NCBI GenBank assembly: GCA_041656175.1
Contig: JBBAEA010000001.1
Span: 35,691-99,690 of the forward strand
DNA from: JBBAEA01 sp041656175
GTDB lineage: Bacteria > Myxococcota_A > Bradymonadia > UBA4248
Length of the DNA: 64,000 bases
Direction of reading: 5' to 3'
Shown here: positions 33,760 to 43,400 of the stretch, one piece after another
How the letters are laid out: each line of letters starts with the position of its first letter
Numbering within the stretch: the first letter of the stretch is position 1
Program-made: the position numbers and the translations under genes
The notes under the pieces: generated by a model
Databases searched by the model: none
Seen by the model: the letters and a program-made list of their open reading frames with translations, nothing else
Told to the model about the DNA's origin: nothing

Positions 33760-35027
33760 TCAGATTTTTTGCACAAAACTTTGTGTATGCTATTTTAGTC
33801 TTGTTTGCATGTTTTTCTCTATTAATGATTGCAGGGTGCAGTGTTATTACAAGCGCCGATGGCTGTTTTGAGGAGAGCAAGGACTCGGGTCGGATTTCAC
33901 GCAATGAAAACAATCTGCCATTTATGCATTTTTTCAAGTTAAATTTGAAGCAATACAACGAAAATATTGCGGGCAGTATTGAGCTTTTTACTCTACCCAA
34001 CTACACCTTATTTATGCAACAACCCACGCACATGACTCAAAGCGCGGAGCATTATTTTTGCACGCGGCTTGAGGATGGCTATCGACGTGGGGATTCTGTT
34101 TTTTTGATCTTTGCCGATGCGTTGAACCGACGCTGGCTTTTGAACGCAAAGCTCAACGATGTAAAATTTATCGGTAATCTGTCGCGTTTAAACGCCAACA
34201 ACATACCGATTTTGACGAAAGTCGATGGCTGTGAACCGCTGCTTGCTGAGGATGCGAATTTTCGCAATACGCATGGTCTAAGTGAAAACCAAATAGTTTT
34301 CGACTTAGTACGAAGTGATGTTCCAGAGGAGAAGTTGGACTGTGTAGAATACTACGTAAAATCGACATACAATGTCCAAATTCCCTTTCAGTTACCGAGC
34401 TGTAATCATCTACGCATGGCTTTGGTGCTAACGCGCATACAGGCGAGTAATATAGTGGATCAGCCTACAGATGCGCTAACGTTTCATGAGTATGCAACGG
34501 CGTCGATGGATATTTTTGACATCAATCCTAGCTACAATACTTTAGCCTTTTATTTTCGCTCATTGCCAAAGCTTCTACTCAAAACGGAGCCGAAATTCGC
34601 TATTGGGAACTTGATTATATACGAAGATTTACCGCCTTATAACAATCGTTGGGACAACATAGCGACAGGTAATATGGATGAGCCGCTTCTTGCGTACTTA
34701 CCGTATCAAACGCTGATTTTTCACGATGTCAAAGACCCCAAAATCCGACTATATCCACGCCGTTCAGACTATAGCTCTCAGGAGGAGCCGCTAAATACAG
34801 AGCAGTGGGAGCGAAAACCAGGTTGGTACGTTTATAGTTACGTTGCCGAAAATGTTAAAATGGAGAACTTTAAGATACAACTTATACAGAAGCTGCAAAG
34901 AGAGGATATCGTCGAGTTGCAACTTAAAAGCATAGCCGAAGAGTGCCAACACTGCTATATGAGTAGCAGAAGCGCTGAACCCCATTGTGCTGACTGTCCC
35001 ACTGTATTTAAGGCTTTATCATTATAA
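33726..35027 (+). CDS. Lipoprotein of unknown function; start lies within an HP element
   Basis: Start uncertain. ATG 33726 gives a basic n-region (MRLLRVIPRYPLRFFAQNF) followed by the hydrophobic stretch VYAILVLFACFSLLMIAGC with lipobox I-A-G-C; GTG 33783 would remove all positive charges. A longer frame from 33579 runs through the whole palindrome and is unlikely. About 433 residues; the mature part is soluble, probably beta-rich, with several cysteines, including a C-terminal cluster (ECQHCYMSS ... HCADCPT). No family recognised. A predicted beta-barrel protein follows 32 bp downstream, so the two may act together at the outer membrane. Confidence 0.6.
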   Translation: MRLLRVIPRYPLRFFAQNFVYAILVLFACFSLLMIAGCSVITSADGCFEESKDSGRISRNENNLPFMHFFKLNLKQYNENIAGSIELFTLPNYTLFMQQPTHMTQSAEHYFCTRLEDGYRRGDSVFLIFADALNRRWLLNAKLNDVKFIGNLSRLNANNIPILTKVDGCEPLLAEDANFRNTHGLSENQIVFDLVRSDVPEEKLDCVEYYVKSTYNVQIPFQLPSCNHLRMALVLTRIQASNIVDQPTDALTFHEYATASMDIFDINPSYNTLAFYFRSLPKLLLKTEPKFAIGNLIIYEDLPPYNNRWDNIATGNMDEPLLAYLPYQTLIFHDVKDPKIRLYPRRSDYSSQEEPLNTEQWERKPGWYVYSYVAENVKMENFKIQLIQKLQREDIVELQLKSIAEECQHCYMSSRSAEPHCADCPTVFKALSL

Positions 35028-35059
35028 TACGCTTTTGAAGCGAGTACGTTAACGAAGCT

Positions 35060-36610
35060 ATGTCACCATTTTATGCACAAACTCAAGCGAACTGGCAATT
35101 TGTACAAAGGATTTTGTACTTAAGAGTCTTTGTTCTGCTGATTGCTGTTTGTGCGTTACTAAGCCCTTGGAAGCTTGTATTTGCACAAGAACTTACGAGT
35201 CAATACTTCGCCAAAGCTGCGCCAGAGCAGGAGCTAACGGTAGCGATAGTCCCCAATACCGTCTCCTTGTATTTGTATCCAGATACGACCTTACACTTTG
35301 ACATTGACACGGCCGAGCTGCGTCAAGCGATGCAGAATTTTGTTGTGAATTATCCGTATACAAAATTGTTGACCCACAAAGAACTTGTGAAAAAGCTGCA
35401 AGTAGAGAGCCCAGCTCGAGCTTCAGCCTATGGTCAATCTTTGATAGATATAGGATATGCGCGCACGCACTTGTCGAACTTTAGCATTGAACCTGCTATA
35501 TCCTTGCTATCTCGTATTATCGACAATCACCAAGTCGCACTCACGTACGCATACGCGCCACTCGCCTTGGCCGAAGCTTATCAGTATCTTGGCTATGCGC
35601 TTTTAGATAAGGTCGCCAATGAACCCGAACTTGAGGCAACTTTACGCGAAGAGATCCGCAGTAGCTTCCTCGAAATGGTACGCTTAGCGCCGCACGTCGT
35701 ATTGCGAAGCGGAAGACAGCCCGAGGAGCGTGTCGTTGTATATAATGAAGCGCGTCATCTCTTTCTCCAAAACAGCGCGATACGAAAAACAGGTGAAGAT
35801 TTAGCTCAACGCATTGCGGATGCGCTCAAGGTAGATGTTTTGCTTTTTCCTAGAGTTGTACAAAATGCTGAAGGAAAGTTGTTCTTGGAGATCGACCTTT
35901 TTGAGGCTAAGTCGCAGTCACTGCAAAGCTATTCGATTAAACTCGATGCGCCTGCCAATAATAAAGATTATAAGCAATACTTTATACAACAGCTCCAGTC
36001 TTTGCTCGCGGAAGCATTCCTTTGCTTAGAGCCGCACCAAGTTAAAGTTGACGATGGCTATAAATCTCAGGCAAATCGCTTTTATCTCGAATTGGGTTAT
36101 GCGCAGCAATGGTTTTTTGAGTATCCGACGAGTTCTATTTTTACGAATATCGGTGCAAGTATAAAATTGACCTATATGTTTAATGACAACGTATTCCTTC
36201 TGGGTAACTTCTCTATTACTCATAGTTTACAGGACAAAAGCAAGGACCTTATTACTACATTTAATCACCTCCGCTTTATTATTTCCAGCGGTATATCTCG
36301 CCAGTTCCGCTACGCTCGCCCCTTTTTAGGTTTCGGCTTAGAACTCGCCTACACTACGCCCTTCAAAACCTCGAAGTCCGAAATATGTAAAGCCTTTGGA
36401 ATCAATGATTGGGAGTGCCTTGATTCGGAAGTACGTCGTCACGACATTGGAGCAGAGGGTGGGTTTAACATTCTTTTGGGTACAGACATTGGAGCGGAGC
36501 ACTTCTTCCTCGTCCTTGAGTTTATGCTCTCAGCTTACGTTCTACCAGTTGAGGGTAAGGTTCTAAACTTCGCTGCTGCATATCGTCTTGCGTTGCAATA
36601 TCGGTTTTAA
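35060..36610 (+). CDS. Exported protein with predicted C-terminal outer-membrane beta-barrel
   Basis: 516 residues. An extended signal peptide (hydrophobic core about 23-40, LRVFVLLIAVCALLSPWKL; cleavage near VFAQE) is followed by an alpha-helical region (about 60-230, TPR-like: LALAEAYQYLGYAL). Then comes an alpha/beta segment with VDVLLFPRVVQNAEGKLFLE, and from about 335 amphipathic strands ending in aromatic residue (ALQYRF-COOH), typical of outer-membrane barrels. Strands such as RFYLELGYAQQWFF and PFLGFGLELAYTTPF support this. The function is unknown; it is probably cotranscribed with the lipoprotein gene upstream. Confidence 0.65.
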   Translation: MSPFYAQTQANWQFVQRILYLRVFVLLIAVCALLSPWKLVFAQELTSQYFAKAAPEQELTVAIVPNTVSLYLYPDTTLHFDIDTAELRQAMQNFVVNYPYTKLLTHKELVKKLQVESPARASAYGQSLIDIGYARTHLSNFSIEPAISLLSRIIDNHQVALTYAYAPLALAEAYQYLGYALLDKVANEPELEATLREEIRSSFLEMVRLAPHVVLRSGRQPEERVVVYNEARHLFLQNSAIRKTGEDLAQRIADALKVDVLLFPRVVQNAEGKLFLEIDLFEAKSQSLQSYSIKLDAPANNKDYKQYFIQQLQSLLAEAFLCLEPHQVKVDDGYKSQANRFYLELGYAQQWFFEYPTSSIFTNIGASIKLTYMFNDNVFLLGNFSITHSLQDKSKDLITTFNHLRFIISSGISRQFRYARPFLGFGLELAYTTPFKTSKSEICKAFGINDWECLDSEVRRHDIGAEGGFNILLGTDIGAEHFFLVLEFMLSAYVLPVEGKVLNFAAAYRLALQYRF

Positions 36611-36667
36611 TAAAGAGCTGACATCATTTTAAGTCAAAGCAGAGCGCCGCGGTTGCTACGTAGGCAG

Positions 36668-39049
36668 CTACTCGGGTTTTAGGAATTGACCCATAATGGT
36701 TCTTTCGCGCCCGCCTATAAAATCCACACGCACTTTGCTCCCTTGCGATGTCATCTCGACACTTGTGACGCGCCCTGTACCATATCGGGCGTGCGAAACG
36801 CGTTGACCAGGCTTAAAACTCGCTGGTGCATCTTCAAAGTAGAGTAGTTCTGGGGGCATGTCGTTTGCAAAATTATCTTCGATGTTGTCGCCAAAGTCAT
36901 CGTAGAATTGATCGGCAAAATTGTCATTGTCGAAACTTTTCTCGTGATTTTGCTGTGCTTGTCGTTTTTTTCGTCGTTCTTGGTTTTTGGCTTGTCGTTC
37001 TTGCCATCGCTTGTGTTTGGCTTGCGGAACCGAGGCAAAATCGCCAGTTTCGGTCACATAGCTGTACTCTTTATTGTCTTCTTCGAAGCTGGAAGCGATA
37101 TCGATTTTAGCATCTTGTGACTGGCTGAGCTCGCTTAGAAACCGACTTGGAAGCGCATAAGCGTTGCGATTATACTGCCAGCGTTGTGCCGCGTAGCTCA
37201 AAAATAATCGTTCTTTGGCTCTGGTAATGGCGACGTAAGCGAGGCGTCTCTCTTCTTCCAAGTTCATCTCTTCGTTGCGGCTTAGCGGTAACAGATCCTC
37301 TTCTAGTCCTGTCAAAAATACAACGGGAAATTCCAAGCCCTTTGCCGAGTGTATGGTCATAATCTTTAGCGAATCTTCTCGCTGGTCGCTCTCGGGTCTA
37401 ACGAGTGCGACGTTTTCAAGGAAAGCTAGTAGGGGATCTTGCTCTGCTTCTTGGGTCTGCGGCACTGCGCCATCGACAGTGTGAATAAGCTCTGAGACTA
37501 GTTCCCAATTGCTGTTGAAGTCTTCGTTTTTGGTAGTTTTGAGGTATTCTGCGTAAGCGATTTCGTCGACGACTAACTGCAAAAGCTCCGATACGCGATC
37601 ATAGCGCATATTTTGTGCTTTAAGGTAGAGATGGTGTAGGGCAGCGCAGCCAGCGCGTGCTTTAGCGCCGAGTTTTAAGCGTCCTGTTGCCGCGTCGTCG
37701 AGCACAGCCATAAAGTTTTCCCAATCGCTTTGCACATTCATTCGCGCTGTTTGTAGGGCAGCGCGCAAAGTCTCAAAGCTCTTAGCCCCGATCCCGCGTC
37801 GCGGAACATTAACGATGCGTTCCAAAGCGATGAAGTCGCTCGGGTTAACGAGCAGGCGCAGGTAGGCGACGAGATCTTTAATGACAGCGCGTTCGTAAAA
37901 GCCCACACCGCCGACGATTTGGTATTTAAAGCCGAAGTATCGTGCCCACTCTTCGAAAAGCCGTGTTTGGTTATTCGTTCGTACTAAGATCAAAAAATCC
38001 TTAAGAGCGTACTGATGGCTCAGTGACTGTATCGTTCTGAGGACGTCGTTTGCCTCATCACGATCGCTAGGGTGCGCAGTTATTTTCACCGCTTCGCCGC
38101 CCTTAGTCGCAGTCCATAATTTTTTTGCGTATCGATCGACGTTATGGGCAATCAGGGTGGAAGCCGCGTCGAGTATAGCTTGGGTTGAGCGGTAATTTTG
38201 CTCCAAATTAAAGGTTGTGCAGTTTCCGAATTGTTCTGCGAAAGATAAGATTCCGCGCGGATCGGAACCGCGCCAAGTATAGATGGCTTGGTCATCATCG
38301 CCGACAACGATAAGTTGTGTGTTGGCGCCGTTGAGCAAAGAGAGCAGCCGCAACTGTGTGGTGTTGGCATCTTGGAACTCGTCAACGAGTATGACGCGGT
38401 ATCGCTTGTGTAGTCGTTGTTGCAAGGCTGAGTTCTGCTCTAAGGCAAGAGTTGGCAAGCGAATGAGATCGCCGAAATCAGCAGCGTTCAGTGATAAAAG
38501 TTCGCGGTTATAGCGAACAAAAAGCTCAGCTATCTGTTCTTCTTCCCTACCAAAAGCTTGGTCTTGCACATCGCTCTCGCTGAGGCCGTGATCCTTAAAA
38601 TAGGAGAATCGGCTTGCGATTTTTTTGGCGTGACTTGGCTCAAGCGTAAAGCCCTCGCCCGTAATGATGCGCTTTATAAGTTTGGCTTGCTCCGTCTCAT
38701 CGTAGATCGAAAAATTCGAGTTTAAGCCGACTTCTTCGCCATAACTGCGCAAAAACCTCGCACCGTAGGCATGAAAAGTGGTCATCGTCATACCTTCACC
38801 CGATAAATTGAGATTCTCCACGAGCTGAAGTGTGCGCTCTCGCATTTCGGCGGCGGCTTTGTTGGTAAAGCTGATTGCCAAGATTTGGTATGGTGCAATA
38901 TTGAGTTCGCTGAGCAAAAAAGCAATGCGGTAGCTGATTACACGTGTTTTTCCGCTACCCGCGCCTGCTAGAATGAGGCAATGCTCAGAGCCGCGAAAAC
39001 TAACTGCAGCTCTTTGTGGTGGATTCAAGTTTGCTAACCAATCTGACAA
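36668..39049 (-). CDS. UvrD/PcrA-like superfamily 1 DNA helicase
   Basis: The start is a TTG at 39049-39047 with AAGGAG 7 nt upstream. The longer frame from 39100 would begin inside the terminator of the preceding gene. 793 residues. Walker A is ILAGAGSGKTRVI; motif II is VILVDEFQDAN; then VVGDDDQAIYTWRG, LEQNYRST, VFLTGLEEDLLP and VAITRAKERLFLSYA (motif VI). The C-terminus has the Tudor-like PcrA/UvrD module (FKPGQRVSHARYGTGRVTSV). It unwinds DNA 3'-5' in nucleotide-excision and mismatch repair and clears RecA or stalled polymerase. A basic/acidic linker (about 660-735) is longer than usual. Confidence 0.93.
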   Translation of the reverse strand: MSDWLANLNPPQRAAVSFRGSEHCLILAGAGSGKTRVISYRIAFLLSELNIAPYQILAISFTNKAAAEMRERTLQLVENLNLSGEGMTMTTFHAYGARFLRSYGEEVGLNSNFSIYDETEQAKLIKRIITGEGFTLEPSHAKKIASRFSYFKDHGLSESDVQDQAFGREEEQIAELFVRYNRELLSLNAADFGDLIRLPTLALEQNSALQQRLHKRYRVILVDEFQDANTTQLRLLSLLNGANTQLIVVGDDDQAIYTWRGSDPRGILSFAEQFGNCTTFNLEQNYRSTQAILDAASTLIAHNVDRYAKKLWTATKGGEAVKITAHPSDRDEANDVLRTIQSLSHQYALKDFLILVRTNNQTRLFEEWARYFGFKYQIVGGVGFYERAVIKDLVAYLRLLVNPSDFIALERIVNVPRRGIGAKSFETLRAALQTARMNVQSDWENFMAVLDDAATGRLKLGAKARAGCAALHHLYLKAQNMRYDRVSELLQLVVDEIAYAEYLKTTKNEDFNSNWELVSELIHTVDGAVPQTQEAEQDPLLAFLENVALVRPESDQREDSLKIMTIHSAKGLEFPVVFLTGLEEDLLPLSRNEEMNLEEERRLAYVAITRAKERLFLSYAAQRWQYNRNAYALPSRFLSELSQSQDAKIDIASSFEEDNKEYSYVTETGDFASVPQAKHKRWQERQAKNQERRKKRQAQQNHEKSFDNDNFADQFYDDFGDNIEDNFANDMPPELLYFEDAPASFKPGQRVSHARYGTGRVTSVEMTSQGSKVRVDFIGGRERTIMGQFLKPE

Positions 39050-39084
39050 AGTGGTTCTCCTTGCTTGTGGCGGCGTGTTGGTAA

Positions 39085-39116
39085 AAGAAAAGCACACCAC
39101 AAGGTGTGCTTTTCTT
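39085..39116 (-). terminator. Intrinsic terminator of the response-regulator gene
   Basis: On the minus strand a perfect 14-bp stem, AAGAAAAGCACACC against GGTGTGCTTTTCTT, with a 4-nt loop and a U-rich 3' side, 20 bp after the stop of the response regulator. It separates that gene from the helicase gene. Confidence 0.85.
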
Positions 39117-39135
39117 AACGCTTGCGTTCTTTTAC

Positions 39136-39969
39136 TTACCTAAGCATCTTTTTAATGAGTGCTTCGACACGGGCATCAACCCAATTTTGAATTTGCGGTG
39201 TCACCTCAGTAACGATGAGTTTTTTGAGTACTCCACGAACAACAGAGGGCAAGATTTCTTTAACCGCGGCTTGGATTTCTGCGCGTAATACCTCGGGGTC
39301 AATGCTTACCGTGGTGGCAGCAGCGACGGGGCTTACCGAGGGTAGCGGGGTTTGCGGTGTTTCGCGCTCGGTGCTGCGTACGGCGGCGGGCAGAGGCTTA
39401 GGCGGTGTTTTGTGTGACTCTGGGCTTGCTGCGGCTTGGCTTAAACCAGAGATCGGGAAATTAAAGCGGCGAGCTGGCTGTGACTGAGTGTCGGCAATGT
39501 TTCGTGATGCGGGCTTAGTGAGGGCGGGCATCGTAGGCGATCCCATGGCATCAGCGTCGCTGACTTCAACCTCAAAACCTGCATCCAAGCCTGTCGCTGC
39601 CGGCGCTAAACTGGCGAGGTGGTCGATTTTAGAGAGGAAGTCACCAGATTTAAATGGCTTGAGTAATACGTCGTTTGCGCCGCACGCGCGCGCTTTGGCT
39701 TCGTCAACTTTGGCATAATTGCCGCCTAAAAACAGGATAGGCGTAGAACTCGTTTGAGGGCCTGCTTTAAGTTCTTTACAAAATTCGTATGCGTCGCCAT
39801 CGGGCATAGTATAATCAAGCACAATGACGCTAGGCCTGTGTTCAGCGATGCTAGAACGAGCTTGTGCAATAGAATCGGCTGTAAGCAGTTCATTTTCAAG
39901 CCCTTTAAACAGCCATTCGCATAATGTGCGAATCGTCTTGCTATCATCGACGACTAGAATTTTCTTCAT
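39136..39969 (-). CDS. Response regulator with receiver domain and novel C-terminal region
   Basis: The ATG at 39969 starts exactly at the receiver domain (MKKILVVDDSKTIRTLCEWL); an extension to 40050 is unlikely. 277 residues. Phosphoacceptor Asp52 lies in VIVLDYTMPDGD, the conserved Lys in DVLLKPF. After a Pro/Ala-rich linker (about 120-215), the C-terminus (about 220-277) is amphipathic helix: LRAEIQAAVKEILPSVVRGV, then LKKLIVTEVTPQIQNWVDAR and VEALIKKMLR. It has no DNA-binding or enzymatic output domain that I recognise. The terminal helices could mediate oligomerisation, as in PopZ-like or FrzZ-type adaptors. No kinase gene is adjacent. Confidence 0.82.
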   Translation of the reverse strand: MKKILVVDDSKTIRTLCEWLFKGLENELLTADSIAQARSSIAEHRPSVIVLDYTMPDGDAYEFCKELKAGPQTSSTPILFLGGNYAKVDEAKARACGANDVLLKPFKSGDFLSKIDHLASLAPAATGLDAGFEVEVSDADAMGSPTMPALTKPASRNIADTQSQPARRFNFPISGLSQAAASPESHKTPPKPLPAAVRSTERETPQTPLPSVSPVAAATTVSIDPEVLRAEIQAAVKEILPSVVRGVLKKLIVTEVTPQIQNWVDARVEALIKKMLR

Positions 39970-40270
39970 TAGATGCCCTACTTGCTCCCAATCTCGGGGC
40001 GAAATATTAAGTTCTAAATAGTAACGCTCCTGCTTACTTTCGATATGCAAGAACTACAGAAAGCTAACACAGCCAAAGGCTGGCGTCAAGTTCACTTGGT
40101 AGGCTTATTGTCAAGATTAGGTCTCAATATTCGTTGTGCGAAGCGTAGGAAGTGCTGGCAGGCAAGAGCGAGTTTGAAAGCTGCCCCAACTTACGGGCTG
40201 TAAATATGTAGGGTGGCGCAAGCTCACCATTACGTATATCTTTAAAGTCCTGTTTCGCCAAAAACCGGAC

Positions 40271-40355
40271 GGGGCGTCGCGGGGTGTCCCCGCGGAGGGG
40301 GTAGTGACAAACCCGCGCACAGCGCGGGGTTGACACGTAGGGGGAAACTTCCCCC
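40271..40355 (+). repeat. HP palindromic element, copy 7 (short form plus outer module)
   Basis: An outer module GGGGCGTCGCGGGG-TGT-CCCCGC (40271-40293) is followed by a minimal core: GGGGGTAGTGAC, stem AAACCCGCGC-ACA-GCGCGGGGTT, GACACGTAGGGGG, and the hairpin GGGGGAA-AC-TTCCCCC (40340-40355). It lies between the response regulator and rpoC. At 40210-40227 a fragment, GGGTGGCGCAAGCTCACC, resembles an isolated left foot of the AAG class. Confidence 0.75.
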
Positions 40356-40430
40356 AGCAAAGCAAAAACTTAAAAACAGCCAAATATACGACTTTGCGCT
40401 TGCCTTGGATAAAATCCCCCTTCAAAAATC

Positions 40431-40458
40431 AAAAAAAGCCACGCTTTGCTGCGTGGCT
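40431..40458 (-). terminator. Intrinsic terminator of rpoC
   Basis: On the minus strand AGCCACGC-AGCAAA-GCGTGGCT is followed by seven U. It lies 9 bp after the rpoC stop. Confidence 0.9.
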
Positions 40459-40466
40459 CTTTGGCT

Positions 40467-43400
40467 TTATTCGTTAGGGGCTTCGACCACCATATCGAGG
40501 TATCTATAGGCTTGCAAGCCAGTACCCGCGGGGATGAGTCGTCCCATGATGACATTTTCCTTTAAACCATAAAGACCGTCGACCTTGCCATTAATGGCGG
40601 CTTCGGTGAGTACCTTCGTGGTTTCTTGGAAAGCAGAGGCCGCGATAAAGGATTCGGTTGAGAGACTGGCTTTGGTGATACCCAAGAGCAGGTCCTCGGC
40701 CACGGCGGGTTCGCCGCCCTTTTCCATGATGCGGGAGTTGACTTCCTCGAAAATTTGGCGATCGACGTGCTCCTCAAGCAAGAAGCTCGTGTCACCAACG
40801 CGTGTGATTTTGCATCGACGTAGCATTTGGCGAACGATAACTTCGATGTGTTTGTCGTTGATGCGTACACCTTGGGTTCGGTAAATCTCTTGGATTTCGT
40901 CGACCATGTATTTGGCCAAATCTTTACGCCCTTTAACGGCCAAGATATCGTGTGGGTTGGATGAACCTTCCATGAGCTGGTCGCCAGCTTGGACGTGGTC
41001 TCCTGGGTGAACGATGATGTATTTGCCCTTGGGAATGAGGTATTCCTTGGGATCGCCAACCTCGGGGGTAATGATGATGCGGCGTTTTCCCTTAGTGTCT
41101 TTGCCGTAGGAAACGAAGCCTTCGATCTCGGAAATAATGGCTAGTTCCTTGGGTTTGCGCGCCTCGAAAAGTTCGGCGACGCGGGGCAAACCACCAACGA
41201 TACCACCAGACTTAGTGTCGTCGTGGGGGATTTTGGCGAGTGTTTGGCCTGGGCCGATTTGGTCGCCGTCGCTGACCAAAAGTATGGCTTCGACTGGCAT
41301 TTGGTACTCGGCCAAAACCTTTCGTTTGTTCAGGTCTTTGACGATAATGCGCGGCTGAAGTTCGGCGTCTTTAGATTCGATGATCGTTTTACGCGACAAA
41401 CCCGTCGTTTTATCGAACTCTTCCTTAACCGTGCGGTTTTCGATGATTTGTTCAAAGACGACGATACCGCCTTCTTGAGAAATCATCACGTTGGCGAAAG
41501 CGTCCCACTCGGCGAGTACTTGACCTTTGGTGACGCGGTCTCCGTCCTTAACGCGTAGGCGTGCACCGTAGCGTAGAGGATATCGCTCGCGTTCGCGACC
41601 GTCGAAATCGAGTATGCTGATTTCGGAGTTGCGGTTCATAACGACGAAAGTTCCATCGAGTGCGTCAACACACGAGAGCATGTGGAACTTCACCGTGCCC
41701 TCATTTCGCGCTTCGTAGCTAGATTCTACGCCTTGTACGTCGGCGGAACCACCGGTGTGGAAAGTACGCATGGTGAGCTGTGTACCTGGTTCACCAATGG
41801 ATTGGGCTGCAATAACGCCTACAGCCTCACCGTGGTTAACCAAGTGCCCGCGAGCAAGATCACGGCCGTAGCAAAGTGCGCAAACGCCGTGTTTGGCCTG
41901 ACACGTTAGCCCAGAGCGAATAAAGACGCTTCGTAGCGCAGCGTGGCGGATTTTTTCGACGCCGCTTTCATCGATTTCGCGGTTGGCTTCGACGAGGATT
42001 TCGCCGGCGCTGTCGACAACATCAAAGAGCGCAACGCGACCCAAAACGCGATCGCCGAGATCTTCAATGACTTCGCCATCCTTAACGAGGGCGGTCATTT
42101 CGATACCGTCGAGCGTACCGCAGTCCTGCTCAAAAATGATGGTGTCCTGCGCAACGTCGACGAGGCGACGCGTGAGGTAACCAGAGTTTGCGGTTTTGAG
42201 CGCCGTATCGGCAAGACCTTTTCGGGCACCGTGTGTCGAAATAAAGTACTGTAAGACCGACAAGCCTTCGCGGAAGTTAGCACGAATCGGCGTTTCGATA
42301 ATCTCACCAGAGGGTTTAGCCATCAATCCGCGCATACCCGCGATCTGGCGAATCTGTTGTTGAGAGCCACGAGCGCCAGAGTCGGCCATCATGAAAATAG
42401 CGTTAAAACTCGGACCTTGCTCTTTTTTCCCTGTGTGTGGGCAAGTAAAGGTTTCGGTTTTGATGTTGTGCATCATTTCGTCCGAAATTTTGGTAGTAAC
42501 TTGTGACCAAATATCGACGACCTTATTATAGCGCTCTTTATCGGTGATGAGGCCTTCGTTGTACTGCTCGGTAATCTCGTTGACTTTGTTTTGAGCATCG
42601 CGCAGCAAAATTGCCTTTGCATCGGGGATGATCATGTCGTTGATATTAATCGAAACGCCAGCGCGTGTTGCTTGGTTGTAGCCCAGTGTTCGGATGCGGT
42701 CGGCGAGTATGACCGTGCCTTTGGGGCCAGCGTAGCGATAGGCTAAGTCGATGAGATTGGCTAACGCTTTTTTGTTCATGGTACGATTGACCATCTCAAA
42801 GCTCATCTCCTCGGGGAGAATTTCGCTCAGCAGCACACGTCCGACCGTGGTATCTATGAGCTCACCATTGTAGCGCACTTTAATCGCGGCCTGTATATCG
42901 ACTTTTTCGTTGTCGTAGGCCATGCGTACTTCCTCGAAATTCGCGAAATAGCCATCAATAGGGTTGCCCTTTTCGTCTTCACGGTAGCAGCCCAAAGCGA
43001 AGGGGCGATCGCGCGTCATGTAGTAACAGCCCAAAACGATATCTTGGGTTGGCCCAATAATCGGTAGCCCGCTAGCAGGCGAGAGAATGTTGTTTGTCGA
43101 GAGCAGGAGTACGCGTGCTTCCATCTGAGCTTCTAGGCTCAGCGGCACGTGAACCGCCATCTGGTCGCCGTCAAAGTCGGCGTTAAAAGCGGTACAGACT
43201 AAGGGGTGCATCTGAATAGCTTTACCCTCAATAAGTATGGGCTCAAAAGCTTGTATACCTAAACGGTGCAAGGTTGGTGCACGGTTGAGTAGCACGGGGT
43301 GCTCTTTAATAACCTCGTCTAGGATATCCCAAACCTCGGTGCGTTCAGCTTCCACCATCTTTTTAGCCGATTTAATCGTGTTAACAAGACCACGTATCAC

